Positions 1 through 13,560 of a stretch of 64,000 nucleotides of DNA are shown here, in pieces. The notes below the pieces were generated by a model. It was not told the origin of the DNA. It saw only the letters and a program-made list of their open reading frames with translations, and did not search any database. The DNA is taken from NCBI GenBank assembly GCA_963970005.1, contig CAXAMN010027472.1, positions 284,107 through 348,106 on the forward strand. Reading direction: 5' to 3'. How positions within the stretch are numbered: position 1 is the stretch's first letter; each line of letters begins with the position of its first letter. This DNA comes from Durusdinium trenchii. Lineage: Eukaryota; Sar; Dinophyceae; Suessiales; Symbiodiniaceae. A program made the translations under genes and the position numbers.

Positions 1-2164
1 AACCATGATGGGCGTGAGAAAAAACATAAGTTCATTGAAAATGAACATGCAGGTCAACTAACATCCACATTGCCCTTCACAGGCGACATCCGTTCAAATG
101 TGTTCACCAGGACCTTTGCGAGGGCTTAGGTGTGTGTTCCGTTTTGGCAATGAATTGCTGAAGCGCGCATGATCTGAACCAAGAGACTCAAGAGTCTCTG
201 ACTTCCCTTACCCTGGCCTCTGATGGCTAATGCGGCAACATCCCAACATGATCTCGTCTTTGGATATCTTTGGTGTGCACATAACTGACGGTTGACCTCT
301 GACTTTACATCATAATAATCAGCAAGGTGCTCGAATCAAAAAAGGCAAGCTGCACTGCTTTCTTCCCAATGAAAAACCGTCTTCTTCCACCAAACCTCAA
401 ACTTGAAGTCCAACTCGGCACGCTTTCCATTCGCCCCAAGACCCACATCAAGGCTTTCCAGTTCGATTTAGCAGGGGTAACTCATGGCAGAAGCTCCTTC
501 TTATGCCAACATGGTGTTGGATGTGTGTATTCTATCAATACAGTACATATCTAGTATATATCATGTTGGTCTATGAAGGCTATGAGACTTTGACCCAAGC
601 ATACCCTGCATGTCAAGAATTCAGGAAGAAGATGGCTGATTCCTCGGGCCGTCTTGAGTACGGTCCTTTTGGCAAGATCCGTCCTTGACCCCCGACGATC
701 CTCAGAAACACTGAACGGACCAACGTAGTGGGACAACCACGGTCTGCTAGTCAGGGATACTAATGTGACCCGCTCAGTTTGCTTGGAATACATAACTTGA
801 GCTTTGTTCACCTGTTGGATTTTAGATAATTTAGTGTGCCGAGCTAGAAGCTGGGTCCAGGTCGACTACCTATATCATATCCGATCATAACCATCCATGG
901 CTAGGTCGACTTGTATAAGCTCCTATCAGCGAAAAGCAAGATCAGCTCAGTGGAGCTGTGCGTCAACTCGATCCAAGGCAATGCATTGGGCTCCTTACAA
1001 AAAGTTTAGCCAGTGCATTCATGTCTGAATAGATTGAGACTTGCACACTGCTGTAATACGGCCTTGAGGGAGTAAAACATGAACAAAAGACATCAAAAGA
1101 ATACGTGTTCACCAGCCGGGCAGCTGGCAAGAATCGTTGGAAGATGTTCTAAGATCACGTGTCGTGTCTGGTGTGTTGAACGGATGATGCAATCCCCATA
1201 CTGCAGCCGGGAGCCAGAAGTGTTTGTGCTGGAAGGGAAAGTGGGCGTCAAGAGGGCCCTCAAAAGGCCCTTCAGAAAAGGGTCTCCTATACTTTTGGTG
1301 TGTCCGACACCTGTGAATGTAATTACCTGGTTGAGCACATCTTCAGACCAACACTCCAACTAGACCTGAGGTTCTGGAAGGTCCAAAAAAGGGCTGCGTC
1401 TTGCCCACCCTCCGCCCACACCCAGCCGCCTTGCCGTGGAAAAGGGTCGGGAGCCGCCTCTCCTCGGGCCGTGAAACCGGGTCGTCGAGGACTCCGACGA
1501 ATCGACAAGGACTCCTACAGGTTGAGGATGAAGCAGCACCTGGACCCGACTCCACGGTGTAGATCCACCATAACCATTGTTGTGCATAAAGACATACATA
1601 CCATGACATACCTGGACCCTCCACATGGGACATGGCCCAATCAAAGGGTACTTGTACACATCTTCCGAGGTACTTTGAGACTTCCGGAAAACGCAGTTCA
1701 GCAAGGTTGTTCGCTACCGAGGAGAAAACAGTGAACCTCTCAGTACCTCCAAAATAGGATCAACTTTGATCAAAGGGAGATTGGGTGCCTATAGGGCTGC
1801 CATGGGCCAGGATGAACTAGCCTTCCGAGCATGATGACCCACTCTTTTCCATGCTACACAAAATCGATCGAAGAGTGACTGAATGTTAAAGCGCACGACG
1901 GACATCTTTTGCATCAGCCGATGACCCGGAAATACAATTGAAAACATGTCCAAAAAAAGTGTCTATTCTTCCAAGGTCGATTGCGGTCTATTGCATCAGC
2001 TTTCTTTGGCCATGGGTCTAATATATGCTACCAGTACAATTCACCCCCAGCCACCCAAAAGAAAACTTGTTCTTGTTTCGAGAAGAAACCAATTCCCTCA
2101 ATGAAAAGCTTTTTTCAGTCGATCCACACACTTCCTGGGACTCGTCTCCAAGGCACCGACTCAC
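1..2164. other. no gene recognised
   Basis: I see no exon here with a recognisable domain. The short open frames overlap on both strands and lack a consistent codon pattern. The GC-rich patch near 1380-1510 is open in several frames at once, so it gives no support for any one of them. It is best read as intergenic or intronic DNA. Confidence 0.4.
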
Positions 2165-2286
2165 TCTTCGCCAGCACCGGAACCACCGGCACCGTCTCCA
2201 CCAGAGGAGGAGCCGGTGGAGCGGCGTCGGTGTCGGCTTTGCGCAGGAGGAAGAGCCAATCCCAGGGCAGTGGCGAGTCAAGGAGC
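2165..2286 (-). CDS. isolated coding exon, function unknown
   Basis: The minus strand reads a 122-nt exon between a CAAG acceptor and a GTGAGT donor. The frame has G/C-rich third positions and encodes a peptide that starts LLDSPLPWDWLFLLRKAD and continues with a proline/valine-rich stretch ending VVPVLAK. No domain is recognised. Neighbouring exons of the same gene were not found, which fits the long introns of this genome. It could belong to a gene that continues outside the window. The splice-site pair and codon bias support real coding use, but nothing indicates function. Confidence 0.4.
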
Positions 2287-5200
2287 CTTGAAACGAATCC
2301 AAAGGCATGAACCGATCCCTCCCCATTGGAGCCCAACACACCCAAAAGCTCAACAGCTGGAGGGTGTTGTCTGAAAACACCAAGTTGGGTCTAAAAAGCT
2401 TGAGATATCTTGAACATTGACATGTGACCTGGTCGTGGCCTTTCTTCTCAACATCTCCGGGTGGTCCAGAATCCGAAATGGACATGGAAACCACCGTTAG
2501 AACCAGGTCCCTGGGTCCCTTGTCTTGGGAATCTCCCGTCTTGAGAATCGTGGTGTCGCAGGCCTCTTGGGGACTTGGCTATCCGCGGCCAAGCCCAGTT
2601 CAGAGCGCCAGGCGTAGGAGACGCGCTGAGCTCGTTCAACCTCAAAGCCTCCTGAGAGCAGGAGGGCTGGAGGCCGGCTGGAGGTGGAGGAGGAAAGGTT
2701 TGAGATGGTTTGAGATAGTCATTGGGTTTGGAATTGGGGTTGAGAAGGATCAGATGGAAGGATCCTTCCTGGAACCATGAAGGGCAGGGAGCCCCATTGA
2801 AGTGCAAAATGGGGGGATTGTGCTATGTTGGGGGGTCCAAGTGACGTCTATTGTGTTCAAAAAGGGTGAGAGGGTCTAGGAGGACACTGCACCTGGTACC
2901 TCTGGCCCAACCACCTCCATTTCGCGGCCGGGCGGTTCGGAACAGGGTGACCAGTTGCTCTACGTCGCTGTGGTCACTTGCTTCGGTTCCTCTACTTAAA
3001 CAGGTCACACTCACACCAATGAATGATGTCACATGTCCTTTGAAACCAAACACAAAGGTCGATTTGCTTAGAGATACCCATCGATACTTCACCTGGGGGA
3101 TCACCTCTATATCAATAATCAACTAACCAATAGCAAAGGTCCATGTATGGGTCACACGATTTAAACCCAATTGGATTGAAAGACATCTTCATAGGGCCAT
3201 AGGGGCTTATTCATCAAGAGCCTACATTAGGTTCATCTTCAGGTCTTCAAACCAAATCATCCCTGAAGACCCACAGACCGTCTCAGGTTCGGTACAACAG
3301 GATCCGACGGGACCCGGACCCAACTCGCCCTGCATCTTTGCAGTGTGTCCCTCCCACACCGACTCCTCCACAAAAGAAGCACCGCACTCTGCAAAAGCAT
3401 CAAAACGCATCAACAACCCTTTTTTCAATCTTTTCAATATTTTTCAACCATCTTCAACCCTTCTAAACTACTGCAAACCCTTCAAACCCCAAAAGACTCC
3501 TCTCGGCCGTTGAAAACTGCTCCATCCAATCACCAAACACTTACCCTCCTCGCAACATGCGCCTGGCCCGCTCGCAACATGCGGCAGACCCGGCAGACCC
3601 GGCTCCTCGGTCCGCACCCCCCGTCCGGGCCTTTGGAGGCGAGGCATCGGAACTCGGGCTCCTGGGCGCCGCGCTTTGGTGGTGACGCAGTGGTGACGGC
3701 GTGGGGGTGGGGACGTGACGTGGAAGCCGGGGACGTGATCTTTTTTGATATGTGGGAATTGGTGTGGGAGATATAGTACGCAAATATAGGGTATAGTCTA
3801 TATGATGGAGATGATTCACACCCTTTCTGGATCTGAGAAGGTCTGAAAAGGTGGTCTGAGAAGGTCTGTAAAGATATGTTCTAATATATATATATATATA
3901 CCAGCACCTTCATGTCGGGGTCGCCCGGCTGGAAGCCCCTACACTACGATCAGGGACCTCCATTGGACACCCCTTGAAGGTCCAGGCATAGATGTTTCTT
4001 ATTTTTTGGAGGAGGTCCCCCCCAGGGCCAAATTTCTTCATGTAAATCTCCTCGGGATCCCAAAGGCGAAATCTCTTCATGTCTCAAGAGGTCCTTTCCG
4101 TCTCACTGAATGGGCCAACTGCCAAAGGCATGAGACAGGTTGGAGAAGAAAAGCGAAATTGAATTGGACATACTCAATTAATTAACACACCTCGCGTATC
4201 CTCGCGTCCTCATCAATCAGTTTGTATTGCAAAAAATATGGGCCCCAAGGAAGGTGGACCAAACTAATTGAAGTCAAGTCACTTTGAAGAAGCTGGCAGT
4301 GAGTTGTGCCATCTGAATGACACTTATTCAACATGCCAGTCAGCTCTGCTTACATTTACAGGAAACAACAATCGTTTCAGCAGCACTGACCCTTTCAGCT
4401 TCTCAACGAGCAAAGCACCATGGTCCTGGACTCCAAATATGAAGTGGGTGGGTGGATCCTAGTGAATCTTTGAGTTGAGGTGGTTAATGTAGGCTCTTGA
4501 CTTATTACTACCCACCATATTCTATGAACGGTTGTTCAATTCAAATGGGTGGATCATTAATCAAGATTAATCAAGAGTCTAAGTGTGTTTTGCTTCCCAC
4601 GCAGACCCTGGACCCGAACCAACTGCTACTTGTTGGTCAAAAACCCGATTTGCGCAGAGTTTGGGCAAAGAAAATCCTCCAACTCATCCCCATAGGCTAT
4701 GGGTCCACTTCAGTCCACGGTACCTCCTTTTCGGATGGTGGAGGTGAAAGTACAGTACTGGTACTTCCAAAGAATGATCAACTTGGTGCCAAAGGACATC
4801 CGCTTCGGATGGTCCTGGACCCTTCGGGCCACTGCCGAGACATGAGAGAGGCCCTAAACTCCCTCCAACCCAAAAGGCGCCTTATGGCGGCTATATAGGT
4901 TTTTGGTTGGGGCCCTAAAAGGCTAAGGCTGGCTTTTCTTTGGGAGGGACTGAACATGATCTGAAGTCGCCAATTCATGATCCAAAGTACAGTATCATTG
5001 ACTCACTTCGGAACAAGGATATCATTGATTCTATGTTCAGTCATATCATTTGGTTCCACTCTAAGTCACTCAGCTGAGGCTCCAAATAGTGCTTGGTCCG
5101 CACCCCGCTCCGCCGCAGCACGCCCTTCACACAGTCCGCGCCCTCCGCGCGCGTGGGCCGGTCTTGGACGCCGACCTCGGTACCAGGGGAGTGGGGTCTT

Positions 5201-5858
5201 CAAGTAGTCCATGCAAAGAAGTGTCCGAGCTAAATAGAATTATAGTCCCTAATGATTGCCAGAATTGCTATTATATCATTTATATTTTAGAAGTATATTG
5301 TAATATATATATATATTACTACGTATAGTACATGGTATATAAACATGTTTAAAGAAGTTTGAAGGGAGTCAATTGACTACCAAAAACCTCGTGCCACATC
5401 CAAACCCGCAGAAGAAATTGCAGCAGCCTGACCCTTTTCGCAACTGCAGCTCACGCCACCCAATTTCGTCCAAGGGCAATGTGAGAGCATGCCCGACGGT
5501 TCAACAAAGATTTCTAAAGTATGCGCTAAACTGTGTTCAACCTGTGCAGCCTCATGAATGCATGTTTGACTTGTGTTTACCCCAACAACTTCCACAAATT
5601 AAATTAGGCTTTTCTTAGGTCCACCCCTAGCCAGGAATCTATGCAAACATACAACGTGACGGACATTCACTGTATGATATAATCTAGCCAATGTCCAAAG
5701 TGAACCCTTCGTTTTTGCTCTAAACCTCATGAATATTCTAAGTGCAGTCTTCATTCATCTGAAAGTGTAGGATCGAACATTTTGGAAACACATCTTTATA
5801 CTTACAGTAGTATTATATTACTATATTAATATACGTGTATATAGAGTATATGTGTGTT
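2287..5858. other. non-coding stretch with AT repeats
   Basis: No gene is recognised. Visible are short TA runs (about 3880-3900 and 5308-5320) and degenerate copies of a small repeat containing 'ctgagaaggtct' (about 3826-3872). The GC-rich patches at 3540-3740 and 5090-5200 are open in more than one frame but show no motif. Confidence 0.4.
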
Positions 5859-5874
5859 CTAAGTAGGGACACCC

Positions 5875-6080
5875 GTCACTCCGAACATGATCATGAACGA
5901 CCCTTTGTGCTTCTCCTTTGGCAACTGCCAAGCCACGCCGTAGGGGCCGTCATATCTCTCCTCCTCACAGCGCATGTTGACGTAAAGCCCACTCTCCAAG
6001 GAGGGGACAATGCAAAGCAGCCGGCCATTGGGACACAAGGATCGGTAGGCGTTCTTCAACATCCTCGGAAGCAATTCGGA
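5875..6080 (-). CDS. SAM-dependent methyltransferase, C-terminal exon (partial)
   Basis: The minus strand encodes MLKNAYRSLCPNGRLLCIVP followed by SLESGLYVNMRCEEERYD. This matches the pattern of class I SAM-dependent methyltransferases after the acidic motif: a helix reading 'L.N.YR.L.P.GR' then a hydrophobic strand, where the family usually reads 'L+pGGrll'. The acceptor could be CAGAAG at 6081 or CCGAG at 6064; the downstream donor was not fixed. Together with the exon at 11.3 kb, which holds a motif-I-like sequence on the same strand, it suggests one gene transcribed toward lower coordinates with an intron of about 5 kb. Substrate is unknown. Joining these two exons into one gene is inference. 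Confidence 0.5.
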
Positions 6081-7061
6081 CTTCTGGCGTGGCGCCAGCG
6101 ACGGGCGAACACGCGGCAGGAGGTGCCCCCTTGCGTCGCCCATCGGACGAGCTCAGCGGAGTGGCGGAGCGTTGGATGCTTGGCCGAAAGGGCATGTGCG
6201 ACGATCCTGCAGAGAAGAATGGCCCGGCTGAGGCGGTCGGCTCAAAGGAGCGCCTAACGAAAAACACATGGTTGGCAAACGTTGTCAATGTGTGTATTGG
6301 CACTACAGGCCAACAAAATGATTCTCCTGCAATTCTGCCTGACCCACATAATCCCGCTTGGCGTCCGCAAAACAAATTGAAAACAAAAATATTCAACACC
6401 AGCCAATTTATCCTAATTTATCTGTACTCGGAGAGGTTCAAATAATGTCTCTCAGCTCAACAAGCCTTTCGCTCACCACTTCCAGCTTCCTTAAAATTCC
6501 CTGACTCGGAGCACTCCAACCACACCCCAACCGTCAACCGCGTGCTCCGTCCAATTTCACGTCACCGTCACCCGATGTTCACGCCAAGTGGCAGCTGGTG
6601 TAAGCCGGCATGATCTGGAGCAATGAGCACGTTAGCCATGACGGCGAAGTCAAAGGAACCCATCTCCGCCAGATGTCCATAGTGCATCGAAGTGCCTCAA
6701 ACTCGTTAGAACAGGCGCCCGCATGTCGGTCACGGACGTGTGGCCAATTTAAAAAGAATTACTGTATCTGAATTGTACATGTAGAAGTCCAAAAACAATT
6801 GCACCACCAGGATTATGACCTAAGAAAAAGGTTAAAACAATAGATGTAAAATTAAATGGTCGACTGGACTGGCCAGGTATATAAATATTGATATATAAGC
6901 CTATACAGCACCCATGGGTCGTGTATGGAAGATACCCCCTGCTGAGAAGATCTAATCGATTCTAATCGCACACCCGTGGTGGGACTTGGATGAACCCCCG
7001 TCGCCTTCTGAGAAGACCCCCTAAACAGAAGAATAACACAAATAACTTAATAACTATTTGG

Positions 7062-7172
7062 AGGGGCTCCTGGCATCGCCACTAGGAGCAAGGACGCTAG
7101 TAGAGGCTCCTGGCCGTACTGCTAGGAGCAAGGGGCTTCTGGCCATACTACTGGGAGCAAGGACGCTACTCA
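7062..7172. repeat. three-copy minisatellite with hairpin units
   Basis: Three imperfect units follow one another, each starting GGCTCCTGGC or GCTTCTGGCC and ending in GGAGCAAGG. Within a unit GCTCCT and AGGAGC are complementary, so each unit can fold into a short hairpin. Copies one and three also share GACGCTA. No coding role is seen. Confidence 0.7.
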
Positions 7173-10100
7173 GAGCTCAAAATGGCTCAAGGCTTAGCCG
7201 CCGCAGACCTCGTTCTTGACCGTGACCATTTGGTGAGTGCCTAATTGATCCGACTCGTAGTCTGACGTCAAGCTGCCACAGGTTTGTGAAAATCACCTGT
7301 GCCCGACGTTGATGTGCAATGTGCAAAATGTGGATGCTTCTTCTTCGAAAGCTCCTTCGAATATGATCAGATGAATACCTTATAATACCTTCATACAGGA
7401 GCGCAGCTTGTCCCCAGGGAAAAAGCCTTCTATTGAGCAATCATTCTGCCTGCCAACACACCGCCGTTGGTAGGTGCAACCGCCTGGCCGATTCCTGAAC
7501 GGCGAAGTCTCCCGAAACAAACGACCCCTGCACCCTGAGCCCTGTGTGAGCTGTAATCCACCCAAGGCGGCATTACATCGTCGCCACGGTCCGCCGGGGC
7601 CATCGGCTCCCAAAGGCATGGACGGTCTGGCGGTCTGGAAATACCAAGCAGTTTCTGAAGCAGAGGTTGCTGGTGGCTCCAATGCCTGGTGGCTCCACTT
7701 GTCGTTTTTACCTGATTAGTCACTGATTAGCACCAAATTGCAAGCCAACAAAGACCTTCTGTCGGCCTTCTAAGTTCCCCTCATGAAGACGCACATCATT
7801 TGGGAATGCTCCACAAGCCAACGATTTAATCTCAAAAAGGCCCTGGTAGGCCAGAGATGCTTGCTCTACTTCATCCGAAACAGAGACATTGAGAATCCAG
7901 GTGGTGTAGCATGCTTCAACTCCATGTGCGACGCGAAGCACAAGCTTCAGAGCAGAAAGACTCCCGTCCATTTCAATTGAGGGCCATATCTCCTGGACTT
8001 CACTTTTCTGACAGCACCACTGCGCACACAGGATCGGGGGGTTGAAATACTTAGTACTTCGTGCTAACACCGATCGCCAGGAGCACACAACCAAACAGTG
8101 CTGCCATATGCATCAACACCGCTTAAGGCAAGGCTTGCTCATGCCCAATGTTCTCCAAGCTCAGAAACAATACAATAGACGAAGCACTGCCAATTTGTCA
8201 CTGTAGGCTTGAGAAGCCCAACAATGTACTCGAGAAGAAAGGCATGGAAGAAAGCCTGTGGTTGGCCTACGAAGAGTGGACATATCTATATAGTTAGTTC
8301 ACACCCCTTCAGCCCATCCACTGGGCAGCTTGCAAAGGAAAGAAACGTGCATGCATCAGAACAAAACGGCCATTGCTGTGGAAATGGCCATCAAAGCTTT
8401 GAAGTGCGAATGGCACTTGAAAACGCAAGCATATATCTGCTCCGTCAAACGGCCGGGTTCATGGTGCTGTCATTTGATCAAGAAATACTGGACTGTAGGA
8501 TCAACATGTACCCCATAGGAAAAATCACCGCAAGCAAAACCAAGCGGCCCAGAGCTCCAGGGTTTGGACCAAAGTGGGCATGACTTGGCAAGGCATCCCG
8601 CTATCCCATGAACTCATGGCCCAAAAGTCACCAGCACAGCCAGCCCTGTCCTCCTCCCCAGCTTCGATCGCTTGGAGTAGGGTGTCACTTCGTCTGTATG
8701 TGCATGCGTGCTCGTTTGGGGGACCAACCTGTGTGTCCAGACAGTCTGTGGTCCAGACACCACACCATCGACTCTGTCCGGGCCCTGCTGCCGCAGCCTC
8801 GCCCCCGCTCAACAAAAAACACCACAGTGAATCACACCACCCCCAGCCACACACATAGTGGACCCACCCATAATCACCCGCAGTTTCTCTACCCACCCAC
8901 CCCGGCCGCCCCCGAGGAGAGTCTGTCTTGGAGCAAAGGAACCATCGTTGCGGTACCAGACTTGCGCCAAGTCCCGCACCGACACCTCAGACGAGTCTTG
9001 CTGTGAGATCAGCAGCGAGCTCGATCGATGGAGCGACAGGACGTTTGGATGGCAGCTCGAGTCTCTTTGCATTGCATGAGTCGAACTCGAAGAAGAATAA
9101 ACGAAACAAACGGTGGCAGTGGGGCAGGGTGTTGTCCTTGGAGGCAACGGCAAAGCATTTGAGACACGATTTCCCCCAAATTGGGTGGCCAAACGGCTGT
9201 CAACCACTGGACTCTCTTGCCCCCTGGCCACATCAGGTATCAGGAGGGCTGACTTGTGGGTGCTAAGGGCGGACTTGTGCTGATCAACCCTCAAACCAAC
9301 AGAATTGCTGCTGATCAACCGTCCATCCTGTACCTCCAAAGAAAGGAGATCCAGAATGATCAGGCCAAATTTGATCCATCAACTAAAGCAACACATCTGC
9401 TACACTTATTACTATACCCCAATAAAACCTCATGACATTCGATGAATGGGTCTTCTCAGAGAATCAGAGTTGAGGGACTGCCAGAGACTTCCAAGGACTT
9501 TCTGGTGTCAACACAAACCATGTTCTTCACCGAAACCGACAGATTAATTGGGAGTAAGAACCCCAGGGGCTCACATATACATACATATGTTGGTGAGGTT
9601 ATTTACAGTGGTTTCATAGCTTCGATGGCGGCAAATGGGGACCCCTCCAGATTGCAGATGATGGGGCTCCGGCCCAGACCTGCCATTCTCAAACCACGGT
9701 AGTACAGTGGTACGGTGGAACGTGTTCTTTTTTGGCACGTTCGTGCGGTTTTGACAAACAAAAACACCTCGGAGGTCCCAAGGTCGATGTGCCACACCGG
9801 TCGAACATGTCGCAGGCGGAAGATCGAAGATCGGAAGACCAGGTCTTCTATGTTGTGAACCCACGGACATAAACAGACTTTGCGTATACACACTACTAAG
9901 TATTATATAGTAAGCTACAAATGAACGTCTTGAAATCGTTCTGGGATTCTCCTGACGATTGAGACACGTCAGTCCTGGGACTGACTTCAAAACATAACAG
10001 TTTGGACTGACTTAACGTTGACCGGAACCACCGTTGGGAGCACCGGAACCATGACCCCTTACCCCGTTGGTTCGCGCTGGTTCTCTCAGACTCCGACCAT

Positions 10101-11090
10101 GACGTTCTGCAGGTTCAGCCTCGTGTGGGGGGGAGCTGAAGACCCGAAGGCAGGTCACCATCCGGCAAGTCAGGAATCCCACCTGCACTGTGTACATTGG
10201 ACCAGTGATTCCAACCAAAGAAACGCACCGTCCGTTCTTTTGGAGAACCGGACCCCGGGCCGACCGGACCGGGCCCGGCAGCTGATGAGTCTGGGTTTGT
10301 GAAAGCCTTGGCACCCAAGCCTGGGGGGTTGAGTCAATGAGTAGCCGGATGTGAGGGCTTGTCTCCGTCTCTGACATGAGCATTGCCAAGAAGTCTATCA
10401 GATTAGTATAGATGGTATATAGACAGTAAAAACACAACAATTACATGTCAATACATAATTACTACATATATATATATATATCTGACTATATAACTGACTA
10501 TATACTATATAACCCATGAGATGGCTCAAAATATCCCGAGACACGGCCCATCCATCCCCCAAAAACCGGCACCAAGCGTCTTCTTCACCTCCTTCTGCGC
10601 GCAGGTGACCAGCCTGAAACATAGCAGGCCATTGGGGGGAACTCCTGTGGTCGCCTGTCTGAACGCCACCAACGCAGGCAGAAACAACATGAAACAAGTA
10701 GAAACGGTCAAGAAACGAACAAAGGGTTCGGCCTTCCCCAAAGAAAATATCTAGGGATGCTGAGGGTGATGTTCATCCAAGATCCAAGAAAAATGGTCGT
10801 AAAGTGCCCAATTCATGTAATTTGGTGCACGGTGTGCCTTCATGGCCAAAATTGTCAGTTTTAAATGTTTGACATTACCATCAAACCTGTAGTTTTGATG
10901 GCGCTTTTTGAGGGCTCCTTGGCGGGTAGCAAATGTGATCAACTCAGTACACAGAGGAACCCAGTTGCTAAGGTCCCAGTTGGAGTAACACACCAACCCA
11001 TCTCAAAGCAGCGGTCAGTCCCAGACCATCCATGTATAGAATAGTTTGTTTGATGTTAGTTACACACATTTACCCCATGTATGACTCATC
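7173..11090. other. non-coding stretch with possible unassigned exons
   Basis: No domain is recognised. Two minus-strand stretches look exon-like. One lies near 8937-8993 (peptide EVSVRDLAQVWYRNDGSFAP, after an AAG acceptor). The other lies near 10550-10612 (peptide containing LVTCAQKEVKKTLGAGFWG, after a TTTCAG acceptor). They could be internal exons of the methyltransferase gene whose end exons are at 11.3 and 6.0 kb, but neither shows a methyltransferase motif. Confidence 0.3.
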
Positions 11091-11093
11091 CAA

Positions 11094-11160
11094 GTAAGTA
11101 AGTAAGTAAGTAAGTGAGTGAGTAAGTAAGTAAGTAAGTAAGTACTGTAAGTAAGTAACT
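11094..11160. repeat. GTAA tetranucleotide microsatellite
   Basis: About 15 copies of AAGT/GTAA in tandem, with a few GTGA variants and one ACTG interruption. Ordinary slippage repeat. Confidence 0.95.
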
Positions 11161-11263
11161 ATTCCAGTCCCATGGATGGTGTCAGTGGAGCACTGCAAAA
11201 TCATCATAAGGTCCTTCTTACTCCGGTCCACCCTTTTTGTCCGTCTGACCACCGTCTCGGCGA

Positions 11264-11390
11264 CTCGTTTCTCTTGCCAGGCTGCTTGGGACTCAGGTCA
11301 TAGGCCCAAACCTGCCGGAAGTGCTTCGACAAGGTGGGCAAGTACTTTCCTGGGCGCCCAAGACAGACATCGTACCCAAACGATGGAAAC
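11264..11390 (-). CDS. SAM-dependent methyltransferase, motif I exon (partial)
   Basis: The minus strand encodes GYDVCLGRPGKYLPTLSKHF followed by RQVWAYDLSPKQ. This fits motif I and the following acidic strand of class I SAM-dependent methyltransferases, whose consensus is roughly 'vLDvGCGrGkyLp.L...f..vvGvDlSp+q'. The usual GCG is replaced by LGRPG, so the glycine-rich loop is altered, but the acidic residue after the second strand (YDLS) is kept. Exon borders are approximate: no clear acceptor precedes it. The next recognised piece on the same strand is at 5875-6080. It may be a host gene or a decayed copy. Confidence 0.45.
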
Positions 11391-11499
11391 GCAGCGCAGC
11401 GAGAGTACGCGAGATGGAAACGCAACGCGAGCTTCTGCGGCGTTGTCACGCAGCGTTTAGGCAAATGATGGAAGACCAAGCCGATTGCAAAGTGATGCA

Positions 11500-13560
11500 A
11501 ATGATATGCTGATGATGAGCTTTGCCACCTGAGTGTGTGTCATCATAATGTCCACTATGTCAGCTGTTTCTCGCTTGTAGTCGAGAGTAGTCTTTGTAGC
11601 TCTGCAGCAAGTAGCTATCCCGAAAGTCCAAGATGCCACTTGGAAGTGGAAAACCACCTCTGTTGAAAGAGGAAATGGGTCTTCCCAGTGGCCATGGTCC
11701 ATTTCTATGGGATGTGTTCGTCTGATGCTGTAGCTGCAGCTGCGCCACACACCGTTTCGGAGTGGCCATACGTTCGTCCAATGGCGACCCTTCAAGAGTA
11801 CTCGATGGGAACGAGTCAGACAGACACTCCCATGTGCAGAAAAGGGACATCCAATGAAAAAGACATATGCAAATGTAATGCTCAAGAACTAAGATAGTTA
11901 CTCCCAAGACCTCTTGGACTCTCCAAAAAGGATCTCTGAAACCCAAATAACGGTTGAACTAGGTCCACCATGGTCTATTGAATCACTCTGACAGTGGATG
12001 TTTGATGGGGAGGCTGTGACCAGGACGGGTCCCTGCAGATGCGTCCAAGCCTCAAAAGAAGTAGGTCTATCCGGCACCATCTACCGGGGAATATAGTAAT
12101 ATATACCCTATAGGTCAAAAGGTCTTATTTTACTGGAAATGGTCATACATAAACACTACTGAAAGAGGACCAGGTTTGGACCTGGGTCAGGCTGGACGCA
12201 GTGTACTTAGAATTCAGCTCCGATGTCGGGGTTTGACCATATTTGAGCGATCCGCGGCGTGCGGGACATGGAAATTCAAACTCACATAAACCTTCCAACA
12301 GATTGTTTTTGGACCTTAACGGATGGTTTCTGGGCACCTTGTCACTAGAAACACCTCTTCAAACGTCCAGGTTTGGCGGATATTTTTTCTCCATTAGTAG
12401 GAGCCGAGCACAAATACAAGACATGTCAAGCATTGCAAGTACTGCAAATCCGTACGCATACAGCCATTCGTTGAAATGGTTGGATGGAAGAAAACCTGCT
12501 GGGACACCCTCTTGGGGGGTTGAACATCTATCTATAGGTTGATTTTCTTGTAGCTGGACGGTTAGGCGGCTAGAATCTAGAAGCATTGGTGACAAACAAG
12601 GAGGGCTGCAGTCCATAGATTCGATTCCAATTGTTTGTTCAACAGATTCCCTGAATTTGTTTGGAAAATAACGGTTACGCAAACTGTCCACTTGTTCGTT
12701 TTGGTGGGATGTCTCCGATCCCACCAATAGAAATGCATTTTCCACCATTCTCCACCTGCTCCCCATTCCAATGAAGTTCGACCCAGAAGACTTGGTTCCA
12801 AGTGTCCCACACCACACCCCAAGTCGAGACAACGGCTATTTGGGCTGCCACAAGCTTCGATGACCTGGACGGTGCGGTCGCAGAGTTTCGGTTACAGCGA
12901 CAAATTGGAAACTACGCAGTCCCTATCGAACCACATACCCTCTGAGAGGGTGATGTCTTCGACACTTTTATGTAGGATTGGAGGGTCCAAGGACCTTCTG
13001 AGAAGGTATGCGGATTCATATTGAACGAGTTCTCTTCTGCGTGGTTCTTTAAAGTTAGTTTTTCATCCAAGGGTTTGGGGTCACAAAAAACCTGGAAAGG
13101 GTCACAAACAGCGACTCCAAAAGAATTTTTGAAGAAACCGGTTGCAAAATCGAACGCGTTGCATATAACACATTTACTTTTCATTCACTCGGACACGCTC
13201 AAGGTGCCCTCCAGGCTCATGGGAAGCTTCTTCATGGACACTACAGACACCCGCTTCGGGGTCAAATGACAATCTTTGAGCTCCATGCTGGACACATGCT
13301 GCACATTCCTGCGAGGAGATATAGGCACCAGGACCCAAACAAGATTCCTGGCTCGAACGCAAATGGTATAATGGTAGAATGCAGAAACATTGAGTTCAAT
13401 TGGCTTGCGTCAGGGTGTGCCAACACAGTTTTGCAGTCCTTACGGAGGCCTCACAACGGACCTTCTCATCATCAACTCGTGACAATTTAGAAGTGCAAAG
13501 AAGGAGACAGAAGAAGGAAAAGAGAGGGAGGGAGGGAGGGTCGAGGTAGTTCAAGAGGGC
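11500..13560. other. no gene recognised
   Basis: A 157-codon minus-strand frame (12359-12832) contains a hydrophobic segment (WLYAYGFAVLAMLDM) that could be a membrane helix. It has neither a family motif nor clear splice sites, so it is not called as a gene. Confidence 0.35.
12930..13020. repeat. dispersed repeat, copy 1 (second copy near 59470)
   Basis: The sequence carries ACATACCCTCT, then a G-rich partner, then GGATTGGAGGGTCCA and ACCTTCTGAGAAGGTA. The same order of blocks recurs at 59470-59545 in the same orientation. Both blocks contain short self-complementary parts (CCCTCT/AGAGGG, ACCTTCT/AGAAGGT), so this is likely a small dispersed foldback element. Confidence 0.55.

Noticed and set aside
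7160..7195. Possible dinoflagellate spliced-leader relic (TGGCTCAAG)
   Set aside because: Only nine 3' bases match; the upstream part of the leader is absent.
11094..11160. CRISPR-like direct repeats
   Set aside because: Simple tetranucleotide microsatellite without spacers; no CRISPR array is present anywhere in the window.
13365..13405. tRNA A-box-like TGGTATAATGGTAGAATGC on the plus strand
   Set aside because: The only B-box-like sequence is about 25 nt away, too close for a tRNA, and no acceptor stem forms.
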